Shown: positions 33,637 to 40,914 of the stretch, one piece after another
How positions within the stretch are numbered: position 1 is the stretch's first letter
How the letters are laid out: every line of letters starts with the position of its first letter
DNA from: Bacteroidales bacterium M3
Lineage (GTDB): Bacteria > Bacteroidota > Bacteroidia > Bacteroidales > Muribaculaceae
Assembly (NCBI GenBank): GCA_001689445.1
Contig: LUJN01000044.1
Span: 73,866 to 137,865, forward strand
DNA length: 64,000 bases
Direction of reading: 5' to 3'
Made by a program: the position numbers and the translations under genes
The notes under the pieces: generated by a model
Seen by the model: only the letters and a program-made list of their open reading frames with translations
Told to the model about the DNA's origin: nothing
Databases searched by the model: none

Positions 33637-33811
33637 TTTCCTAAGGTTTTTTGATGACAATGGGCTTCGCCCCTTGTCAAGGCAACGCTACAGGCACGCT
33701 CGCCACGTCGGCTGCGACACCTTCAAGTCATACAAAATGCAAGGACGAGGGAAGTTTTTGCGGCACAAAGGGGGATATATGGGGGAAAAGTTGTAACTTT
33801 GCACGGTTTTC

Positions 33812-33864
33812 ACGATAGAAATCCTGTGAACCGACATTGATTAACTACATCTATATTCTATCGT
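33812..33864 (+). promoter_or_regulatory. Inverted repeat in the carA leader abutting the start codon
   Basis: ACGATAGAA (33812-33820) and TTCTATCGT (33856-33864) form a 9-bp stem around 35 nt, with the 3' arm touching the carA ATG at 33865. A TAACTTTG box at 33794-33801 would start the transcript close to the left arm. ACGATAGAA occurs again at 34942-34950, nine bases before the carB ATG. Confidence 0.55.
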
Positions 33865-34935
33865 ATGCGAGAAACAAAACGGGCTGTCCTCGTGCTTGAA
33901 GACGGCACTACCTACGAGGGAAAATCCTTTGGCTACGAGGCGGCAACCGCCGGGGAGGTCGTGTTTAACACTGCTATGACCGGCTATCCCGAGAGCCTTA
34001 CCGACCCTTCCTATGAGGGACAAATCTTAGTCACCACCTATCCCATTCTTGGAAACTACGGCGTGCCCCCACGGCGCGAGAAGGACGATGTGAGCGAATA
34101 CTACGAGTCCGACCACATCCACTGCCGCGCCATCGTGTGCCAGGACTACAGCTGGGACCACAGCCACTGGCAGGCCGACCGCTCGCTTGCCGACTGGCTG
34201 CGCGAGGAGAAAATCCCCGGCATCTACGGCATTGACACCCGCGCCCTGACCAAGCACCTGCGCGAGCGCGGCTCGATGCTCGGCAAGATTATAGTGGAGG
34301 GGGCTGAGGACGTGGAGTTTTATGACCCCAACAAGGAGAATCTTGTCGGCAAGGTGAGCTGCAAGGAGGTGGAGATACACGGCGACGGCGCGAAGACCGT
34401 CGTGCTCGTCGACTGCGGCACCAAGCACAACATCATCCGCTGCCTCACGCGTCGCGGTGTCAAGGTGGTGCGCGTGCCCTGGGACTATGATTTCACCACG
34501 ATACCCTACGACGGCCTGTTTATCTCCAACGGTCCGGGCAACCCCGACATGGCCGAGAAGACGGTCGGGAATATCCGCAAGGCCATCGCGATAGGCAAGC
34601 CGATATGCGGCATCTGCATGGGCAACCAGCTGCTCTCCAAGGCTGCCGGAGCCAAGACCTACAAGCTCAAGTACGGCCACCGCAGCCACAACCAGCCCGT
34701 GCGCCGCGTCGGCACCGACACCTGCTACATAACCTCGCAGAACCACGGCTTTGCCGTCGACTCGTCGACGCTCCCCGACGACTGGGAGCCGCTGTTCATC
34801 AACATGAACGACGGCACCAACGAGGGCATCCGCCACAAGACCAAGCCGTTCTTCTCGGCGCAGTTCCACCCCGAGGCAAGCTCCGGTCCAAAGGACACGG
34901 AGTTTCTCTTTGACGAGTTTATCAACATGTTGTAA
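33865..34935 (+). CDS. carA: Carbamoyl-phosphate synthase small (glutaminase) subunit
   Basis: 356-residue subunit that hydrolyses glutamine and channels ammonia to CarB for carbamoyl phosphate, the entry to pyrimidine and arginine synthesis. The N-terminal CPSase small-chain domain shows VFNTAMTGYPESLTDPSYEGQI. The C-terminal class I glutamine amidotransferase domain carries the nucleophile in CGICMGNQLL (~residue 250), the oxyanion loop SNGPGNPD and the catalytic His/Glu in AQFHPEASSGP. Length is normal for Bacteroidota. The leader contains a 9-bp inverted repeat ending at the ATG. carB follows after 23 bp, so the pair is an operon. Confidence 0.98.
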   Translation: MRETKRAVLVLEDGTTYEGKSFGYEAATAGEVVFNTAMTGYPESLTDPSYEGQILVTTYPILGNYGVPPRREKDDVSEYYESDHIHCRAIVCQDYSWDHSHWQADRSLADWLREEKIPGIYGIDTRALTKHLRERGSMLGKIIVEGAEDVEFYDPNKENLVGKVSCKEVEIHGDGAKTVVLVDCGTKHNIIRCLTRRGVKVVRVPWDYDFTTIPYDGLFISNGPGNPDMAEKTVGNIRKAIAIGKPICGICMGNQLLSKAAGAKTYKLKYGHRSHNQPVRRVGTDTCYITSQNHGFAVDSSTLPDDWEPLFINMNDGTNEGIRHKTKPFFSAQFHPEASSGPKDTEFLFDEFINML

Positions 34936-34958
34936 AGCAATACGATAGAAGCATATAT

Positions 34959-37900
34959 ATGGACAACAATACAGACAAGAAGATTGGCAAGGTGCTCCTG
35001 CTCGGCAGCGGTGCCCTGAAGATAGGCGAGGCGGGCGAGTTTGACTATTCCGGCTCGCAGGCGTTGAAGGCTATGAAGGAGGAGGGCATCACCACGGTGC
35101 TCATCAACCCCAACATCGCCACTGTGCAGACCTCCGACGGCTTTGCCGACAAGATATATTTCCTCCCCGTGACCCCCTATTTCGTAGAAAAGGTCATCGA
35201 GAAGGAGCGCCCCGATGGCATCCTGCTCGCATTCGGCGGCCAGACCGCCCTCAACTGCGGCGTCGCCCTCCACGAGAGCGGCGTGTTGGAGCGTTATGGC
35301 GTGCGTGTGCTCGGCACCCCCGTGCAGGCCATAATGGACACCGAGGACCGCGAGCTGTTTGTCAGGAAACTTGACGAGATAGACGTCAAGACGATAAAGA
35401 GCGAGGCTGTCAGCTCGGTGGCCGACGCCATCGTGGCCGCCGAGACCCTCGGCTACCCCGTCATCGTGCGTGCCGCCTACGCTCTCGGCGGCCTCGGCAG
35501 CGGATTCTGCGACAACCGCGAGGAGCTTGTATCGCTCGTCGAGAAGGCCCTCTCGTTTTCCCCGCAGGTGCTCGTCGAGAAGTCGCTCAAGGGGTGGAAG
35601 GAGGTCGAATATGAGGTCGTGCGCGACCGCTTCGACAACTGCATCACCGTCTGCAACATGGAAAACTTCGACCCGCTCGGCATCCACACCGGCGAGAGTA
35701 TCGTCGTCGCCCCGTCGCAGACACTCTCCAACGAGGACTACCACTACCTGCGCAAGCTCGCCATCAAGATTATACGCCACATTGGCATCGTCGGCGAGTG
35801 CAACGTGCAGTACGCCTTCGACCCCCAGTCGATGGACTACCGCGTCATCGAGGTGAACGCCCGCCTGAGCCGCTCGTCGGCCCTCGCGTCCAAGGCCACC
35901 GGCTATCCGCTGGCCTTTGTCGCCGCCAAGCTCGGCCTCGGCTACGGCCTCTTTGACCTCAAGAACTCCGTCACCAAGGAGACCTCGGCATTCTTTGAGC
36001 CGGCCCTCGACTATATCGTCTGCAAGATACCTCGCTGGGACCTCGGCAAGTTCCATGGCGTGCGCCGCGAGATCGGCTCGTCGATGAAGTCGGTCGGCGA
36101 GGTGATGGCGATAGGCCGCACATTTGAGGAGGCGATTCAGAAGGGCCTACGCATGATAGGGCAGGGGATGCACGGCTTTGTCGAGAACAAGGAGCTGAAA
36201 ATCGCCGACATCGACAAGGCCCTGCGCGAGCCGACCGACAAGCGCGTCTTTGTCATCTCTAAGGCGATGCGCCAGGGCTACAGCGTCGAGCGCATCCACG
36301 AGCTGACAAAGATTGACCGCTGGTTCCTCTACAAGTTGCAGAATATCGTCAACACCGCCAACGAGCTTGAGGCATTCGGCGCGATTGACCAGCTCCCCGC
36401 TGCTCTGCTGCGTCAGGCCAAGGAACAGGGATTCAGCGACTTCCAGATAGCCCGAGCCGTCCTCAAGGAGGGGATGGGCGACAACAGCCTCATGGACGTG
36501 CGAGCCCTGCGCAAGAGCCTCGGCATACTCCCCGTGGTGAAGCAGATTGACACCCTCGGCGCGGAATATCCCGCCCAGACCAACTATCTCTATCTTACCT
36601 ACAACGGCACGCAGAATGACGTCGAGTATCTTCACGACCACCGTTCAATTGTCGTGCTCGGCTCGGGCGCCTATCGCATCGGCTCATCGGTCGAGTTTGA
36701 CTGGTGTTCGGTCAACGCGCTTATGACCGTCAAGAAGGAGGGGTGGCGCTCGGTGATGATAAACTACAACCCCGAGACCGTATCGACCGACTACGACATG
36801 TGCGATCGCCTCTACTTCGACGAGCTGACATTTGAGCGCGTGATGGATATCCTCGACCTTGAGCAGCCCCACGGCGCGATACTCTCCGTCGGCGGCCAGA
36901 TACCCAATAACCTCGCCACGCGCCTCGACGAGCAGCATGTCAACATACTCGGCACGTCGGCACGCAGCATCGACAACGCCGAGGACCGCCACAAGTTCTC
37001 CTCCATGCTCGACGACCTCGGGATCGACCAGCCCCGCTGGCGCGAGCTGACCTCGTTTGACGACATCAACAAGTTCATCGACGAGGTTGGCTTCCCCGTC
37101 CTCGTCCGTCCGAGTTACGTGCTATCGGGCGCGGCGATGAACGTCTGCTCCAACCCCGAGGAGCTTGAACGCTTCCTCAAACTCGCCGCCAACGTCTCCA
37201 AGCAGCACCCCGTTGTGGTGAGCGAGTTTATACAGAACGCCAAGGAGATAGAGATGGATGCCGTCGCCCAGGAGGGTGAGATAAAGGTCTATGCCATCTC
37301 CGAGCACATCGAGTTTGCCGGTGTCCACTCCGGCGACGCCACGATACAGTTCCCGCCGCAGAAGCTCTATGTCGAGACGATGCGTCGCATCAAGAAAGTG
37401 TCGCAGCAGATTGCCAAGGCATTGAACATCTCCGGCCCGTTCAACATCCAGTTCCTCGCCAAGAACAACGACATCAAGGTCATCGAGTGCAACCTCCGCG
37501 CTTCGCGCTCCTTCCCGTTTGTTTCCAAGGTGTTGAAGCTCAACTTCATCGACCTCGCCACCAAAGTGATGCTCGGGCTACCCGTCGAGAAGCCCCACAA
37601 GAACGCTTTCGACCTCGATTATGTCGGCATCAAGGCGTCTCAGTTCTCCTTCTCCCGTCTGCAGGGCGCCGACCCCGTGCTCGGAGTCGACATGGCGTCG
37701 ACCGGCGAGGTGGGCTGTATAGGTGCCGACACCGACGAGGCCATCCTCAAGTCGATGCTTTCGGTCGGTATGCGCGTACCCTCCAAGGGGAAGGGCATAC
37801 TGCTTTCCACCGGCACCGCCAAGCAAAAGGCCGACCTGCTCGACGCCGCCCACCGTCTCCACAACAGCGGCTACAAACTTTACGCCACCGGCGGTACCCA

Positions 37901-38192
37901 CGCGTTCCTCAACGACAATGGCATCCCCGCCGTGCGCGTCTTCTGGCCCAGCCAGCCCGAGCGCGAGCCGCAGGCCCTCGAACTGCTCCACAACAAGGAG
38001 GTCGACCTCGTTGTCAATATCCCCAAAAACCTCACCGAGACAGAGCTGACCAACGGTTACCGCATACGCCGCGCCGCCATCGACCTCAACATCCCGCTGC
38101 TCACCAACGCGCGTCTCGCCTCGGCATTCATCCGTGCGTTCTGCGAGCTGCCCGTGGCCGACATCGAGATACGCTCGTGGGATGAATATTGA
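34959..38192 (+). CDS. carB: Carbamoyl-phosphate synthase large subunit
   Basis: 1077-residue synthase using bicarbonate, ammonia and two ATP. Two homologous ATP-grasp halves are visible: first half beginning VLLLGSGALKIGEAGEFDYSG, with YPVIVRAAYALGGLGSGF and EVNARLSRSSALASKATGYP; second half beginning VVLGSGAYRIGSSVEFDW, with FPVLVRPSYVLSGAAM and ECNLRASRSFPFVSK. The oligomerisation region lies between them and an MGS-like allosteric domain (~940-1077, LLSTGTAKQKADLL ... KLYATGGTHAFL) closes the protein. Slightly divergent signature GSGALKIGEAGEF instead of GSGPxxIGQxxEF is normal in Bacteroidota. tRNA-Pro begins 84 bp after the stop with its own promoter. Confidence 0.98.
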   Translation: MDNNTDKKIGKVLLLGSGALKIGEAGEFDYSGSQALKAMKEEGITTVLINPNIATVQTSDGFADKIYFLPVTPYFVEKVIEKERPDGILLAFGGQTALNCGVALHESGVLERYGVRVLGTPVQAIMDTEDRELFVRKLDEIDVKTIKSEAVSSVADAIVAAETLGYPVIVRAAYALGGLGSGFCDNREELVSLVEKALSFSPQVLVEKSLKGWKEVEYEVVRDRFDNCITVCNMENFDPLGIHTGESIVVAPSQTLSNEDYHYLRKLAIKIIRHIGIVGECNVQYAFDPQSMDYRVIEVNARLSRSSALASKATGYPLAFVAAKLGLGYGLFDLKNSVTKETSAFFEPALDYIVCKIPRWDLGKFHGVRREIGSSMKSVGEVMAIGRTFEEAIQKGLRMIGQGMHGFVENKELKIADIDKALREPTDKRVFVISKAMRQGYSVERIHELTKIDRWFLYKLQNIVNTANELEAFGAIDQLPAALLRQAKEQGFSDFQIARAVLKEGMGDNSLMDVRALRKSLGILPVVKQIDTLGAEYPAQTNYLYLTYNGTQNDVEYLHDHRSIVVLGSGAYRIGSSVEFDWCSVNALMTVKKEGWRSVMINYNPETVSTDYDMCDRLYFDELTFERVMDILDLEQPHGAILSVGGQIPNNLATRLDEQHVNILGTSARSIDNAEDRHKFSSMLDDLGIDQPRWRELTSFDDINKFIDEVGFPVLVRPSYVLSGAAMNVCSNPEELERFLKLAANVSKQHPVVVSEFIQNAKEIEMDAVAQEGEIKVYAISEHIEFAGVHSGDATIQFPPQKLYVETMRRIKKVSQQIAKALNISGPFNIQFLAKNNDIKVIECNLRASRSFPFVSKVLKLNFIDLATKVMLGLPVEKPHKNAFDLDYVGIKASQFSFSRLQGADPVLGVDMASTGEVGCIGADTDEAILKSMLSVGMRVPSKGKGILLSTGTAKQKADLLDAAHRLHNSGYKLYATGGTHAFLNDNGIPAVRVFWPSQPEREPQALELLHNKEVDLVVNIPKNLTETELTNGYRIRRAAIDLNIPLLTNARLASAFIRAFCELPVADIEIRSWDEY

Positions 38193-38210
38193 CGGTTTTT
38201 GAGCGAAATA

Positions 38211-38242
38211 TTTGCACTATTGGAAAAATGCGCCTACCTTTG
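38211..38242 (+). promoter_or_regulatory. Promoter of tRNA-Pro
   Basis: TTTG at 38211-38214, 20 bp, TACCTTTG at 38235-38242, placed 34 bp before the mature tRNA. Confidence 0.8.
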
Positions 38243-38275
38243 CACCCGCAAAGCCGCCCATCGGCGGCTTCTGCT

Positions 38276-38349
38276 CGGGGCGTAGCGCAGTCCGGTAGCG
38301 CACCTGGTTTGGGACCAGGTGGTCGCAGGTTCGAATCCTGTCACCCCGA
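38276..38349 (+). tRNA. tRNA-Pro (TGG anticodon)
   Basis: Full cloverleaf: acceptor CGGGGCG with CACCCCG (one C-A mismatch at pair 6-67), D arm GCGC/GCGC, anticodon stem CCTGG/CCAGG around loop TTTGGGA giving anticodon TGG, T stem GCAGG/CCTGT with loop TTCGAAT, discriminator A. CCA is not encoded. It reads proline codons, mainly CCA and CCG. No integrase or attachment-site duplication is visible at its 3' end. Confidence 0.96.
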
Positions 38350-38360
38350 CTGACGTCATT

Positions 38361-38406
38361 AACGCTGACAATCAACTTGAAAGGGCCGATTGTCAGCGTT
38401 TGTTTT
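38361..38406 (+). terminator. Terminator after tRNA-Pro
   Basis: 13-bp stem AACGCTGACAATC (38361-38373) with GATTGTCAGCGTT (38388-38400), then TGTTTT. Confidence 0.9.
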
Positions 38407-38439
38407 ATTGGTGTCGGGGATGCTTCGCGCCGTCAACCG

Positions 38440-39813
38440 TCAGGCCGCGAGGTCCTCATGCCTTTGTGCTTGGCGGTTGCGCTCTTTGAGGCGTCCTATG
38501 AGGGCTGTGCCGAATGTGATTACCCCCACGCGGCCTATGTACATCAGCACAATGATTGTGACCTTGCCCACTGTCGAAAGTTCGGGCGTTATTCCCGTGC
38601 TCAGCCCCACGGTGCCTATCGCCGATGCCGACTCAAACAGTATCTGTGACAAGGGGAACGGCTCGCTGTATGACAGCGTAACGCAGCCGAGAAATATCAT
38701 CACCCCATACACGATAATGCTCGTCAGGGCGGTGTCGACGCGGTAGTGGGGGATATGGCGCCCAAGGAATGTCACATCCTTTCTCAACCCGAGCTTGGAT
38801 ATGACAAACCCCCACACGGCAGAGACCGACGTACTTTTGACGCCGCCTCCCGTGCCCGACGGGGATGCGCCGATAAACATTATCAACGCGAACACCAGTA
38901 TCGGCCCCACCCGTAGGGTGGAGAGGTCCACCGTGTTGAATCCAACCGTCGTCATTGCCGACATCGTCTGGAAGAACGACAGCAGCACCCTTGTGGGCCA
39001 TCCGTGGGATGCGGCATCCATTGTCGGGCTGAATGTCAGTATCACGGTGCCCCCGATTGTCATTATGGCCGTGACAAGCACTATTACTTTGGTCGTGAAC
39101 GTGAGTCGGTAATTGCGTCTCTTTATCTTATAGAGTATGTCGGTTATCACGATAAATCCCATCGCCCCGGCATAGCTCAACACCGCCACGGTCAGGTTGA
39201 TGGCTATGTTGTCGCTGAAGCTGCACAGCGAGTCGCTGAACGGGCTGAATCCCGCCGTGCAGAAGGAGGAGACCGACAGGAACAGCGCGTTCCACCCCGG
39301 CAGCGGAGCGTCGGCATGGCTCAAGGCTATGAAAAACGACACAAACCCGATCAATTCAAATATGAATGTGAAATGTATGATGTTGTTTACCAGGTCTTGC
39401 AGCTCCATTCCCTGCGGGCGCGATATGGAGGCGTCGATCACCCGGCCTGTGTAGTCGGCGTGATGGGTTATCTTGAAAAATATGTAGGAGCTCATCGTCA
39501 TGTATCCGATGCCGCCTATCTGTATGAGCAACAATATGACCGCTTGCCCCAAAATCGTGTAAGTACCCGGGATGTCGACCGTCGCGAGGCCCGTCGTCGA
39601 CACGGCCGACACGGCGGTAAACAGGTTGTCGAGCCATGAGGCGTCCTGATGTCGCGACCATGGCAGCATGAGCATCCCGAAGCCTATGGCCATATACACC
39701 AGGTAGCCGAGCAGTATGTTGCGCTCGGGCATGGAGGAGTCGCGCCCGAATGTGATAAGCCGTGTGATGTTGGAATGTAGCAGCAGTTGACGTATGTCGT
39801 GTCTATAGCTCAT
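38440..39813 (-). CDS. TrkH/KtrB-family potassium uptake protein
   Basis: 457-residue inner-membrane cation transporter with about ten membrane helices. The four pore loops that form the K+ filter are visible: SAVSTTGLATV, SVSSFCTAGFSPFSD, QTMSAMTTVGFNTV and SASAIGTVGLSTGI, each with the key Gly. The sequence GASPSGTGGGVKSTSV before the last pore corresponds to the gating-loop region. It has no cytoplasmic RCK domain, so a TrkA/KtrA partner must be encoded elsewhere. The SDR gene lies 42 bp upstream in the same direction; functional linkage is doubtful. Ion (K+ or Na+-coupled K+) is assigned by family. Confidence 0.94.
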   Translation of the reverse strand: MSYRHDIRQLLLHSNITRLITFGRDSSMPERNILLGYLVYMAIGFGMLMLPWSRHQDASWLDNLFTAVSAVSTTGLATVDIPGTYTILGQAVILLLIQIGGIGYMTMSSYIFFKITHHADYTGRVIDASISRPQGMELQDLVNNIIHFTFIFELIGFVSFFIALSHADAPLPGWNALFLSVSSFCTAGFSPFSDSLCSFSDNIAINLTVAVLSYAGAMGFIVITDILYKIKRRNYRLTFTTKVIVLVTAIMTIGGTVILTFSPTMDAASHGWPTRVLLSFFQTMSAMTTVGFNTVDLSTLRVGPILVFALIMFIGASPSGTGGGVKSTSVSAVWGFVISKLGLRKDVTFLGRHIPHYRVDTALTSIIVYGVMIFLGCVTLSYSEPFPLSQILFESASAIGTVGLSTGITPELSTVGKVTIIVLMYIGRVGVITFGTALIGRLKERNRQAQRHEDLAA

Positions 39814-39855
39814 TGCGTGTAATGGTTTGGCGTGACGCTCCTGTCGGGGTTTGCC

Positions 39856-40617
39856 TTATGCCTTGGGCAGCGGCGCGTCGGGCATGGAGACGCGTAGCGG
39901 GATGTGCACCCACAGTGCGTTGGGGACGAGACGCCACAGGCCGACGGCGATGTTCCACCGCCAGTCGATGACCGCCACGCGTCGGCGGCGCACGATGGCG
40001 CGCAGTATCTCGGTCGCGACATAGCGCACCGGCATCTCCATCGGGTATTTCAGCCCGGGGACGAGTAGCGGGGTGTCAGTCCATCCCGGGCGTATGTCGG
40101 TGAACCGGATACCCGAGCGTTCCATCCGTGCAAGCTGCTCAAGGGCCACGAGATAGGTCTGTCCGAATCGTTTCGACGCCGAGTAGGCCGACAGTCTCCC
40201 GATGCCGTTGGTCCCCGCCACGGAGGTTATTGCGGCGATATGCCCCTTGATGCCGTGGCTGCGCATGTAACGGTAGGCCGTGTCAATCATCCGGGCAAAC
40301 CCTGTGGCGTTGGTGTCGATTATTGCCGTCTCGCGGTCGGGGTCGAGCGTGAGGTTCTCATATCCGATGCCGGCGACATGGATGTATATGTCCATTCCTC
40401 CGAGAGCCTCGATGAGCTGTAGCATCTCCACCGATGCCTCCGGTCGCGTGATGTCGATGGATTTCACCACCACGTTGTCGGGGTAGCGTCCCTTGAGTTC
40501 GAGCATAGGCTGTAGGTGGCGTGCCGCGATGGCTACACTGACGCCGCGTGAGGCGAGCATCTCGGCCAGCTGTAGCCCGATGCCCGACGATGCGCCCATG
40601 ATAAGTATCCTTTTCAT
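39856..40617 (-). CDS. Short-chain dehydrogenase/reductase
   Basis: 253-residue NAD(P)-dependent oxidoreductase of the classical SDR type. GASSGIGLQLAEML at residues 8-21 is the cofactor loop; HVAGIGYE replaces the usual NNAG; the catalytic Ser-Tyr-Lys triad is in ITSVAGTNGIGRLSAYSASKRF (YxxxK). The C-terminus, unlike core SDRs, ends with a hydrophobic segment (IDWRWNIAVGLWRLVPNALWV), suggesting membrane association. Substrate unknown. Its upstream region carries a 9-bp-register repeat array. Confidence 0.9.
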   Translation of the reverse strand: MKRILIMGASSGIGLQLAEMLASRGVSVAIAARHLQPMLELKGRYPDNVVVKSIDITRPEASVEMLQLIEALGGMDIYIHVAGIGYENLTLDPDRETAIIDTNATGFARMIDTAYRYMRSHGIKGHIAAITSVAGTNGIGRLSAYSASKRFGQTYLVALEQLARMERSGIRFTDIRPGWTDTPLLVPGLKYPMEMPVRYVATEILRAIVRRRRVAVIDWRWNIAVGLWRLVPNALWVHIPLRVSMPDAPLPKA

Positions 40618-40637
40618 CTTTGTGATTTATTGGTGAT

Positions 40638-40705
40638 AAGCCCGATAGGTCCAATAGGTCCGGCCCTATAAGGCTTATTGGTCCTATTTGACTTATTGGC
40701 CTTAT
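40638..40705. repeat. Array in 9-bp register between SDR and DUF4493 operon
   Basis: Units AAGCCCGAT, AGGTCCAAT, a partial AGGTC, CGGCCCTAT, AAGGCTTAT, TGGTCCTAT, TTGACTTAT, TGGCCTTAT. Left units resemble the complement of right units, so the array is also a diverged inverted repeat. A close relative is at 61272-61352. Confidence 0.85.
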
Positions 40706-40914
40706 TCTCCTATAACGCTCCCGGCCGGTGATAAGTTGGTCTCTGCTTTGGCAAATTTTGTCGCAATTCGTTACATTTCTATGCACAAATTGGCATATAT
40801 TGGGCAAAAATGCGTATCTTTACCGCGATTTTGCTTTTTAAGGGGCATTACATGCCCTATGATACTTGCACTTTAGGAAAGGTAAAAGATAATACTAACA
40901 AAGAATAGAAAAGT

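Noticed and set aside
34725..36056. Open frame of 443 codons opposite carA/carB
   Set aside because: Antisense to the conserved ATP-grasp domain; no supporting signals.
38276..38406. tRNA-Pro as an integration site of a mobile element
   Set aside because: No direct repeat of the tRNA 3' end and no integrase gene downstream; an ordinary terminator and a potassium transporter gene follow.
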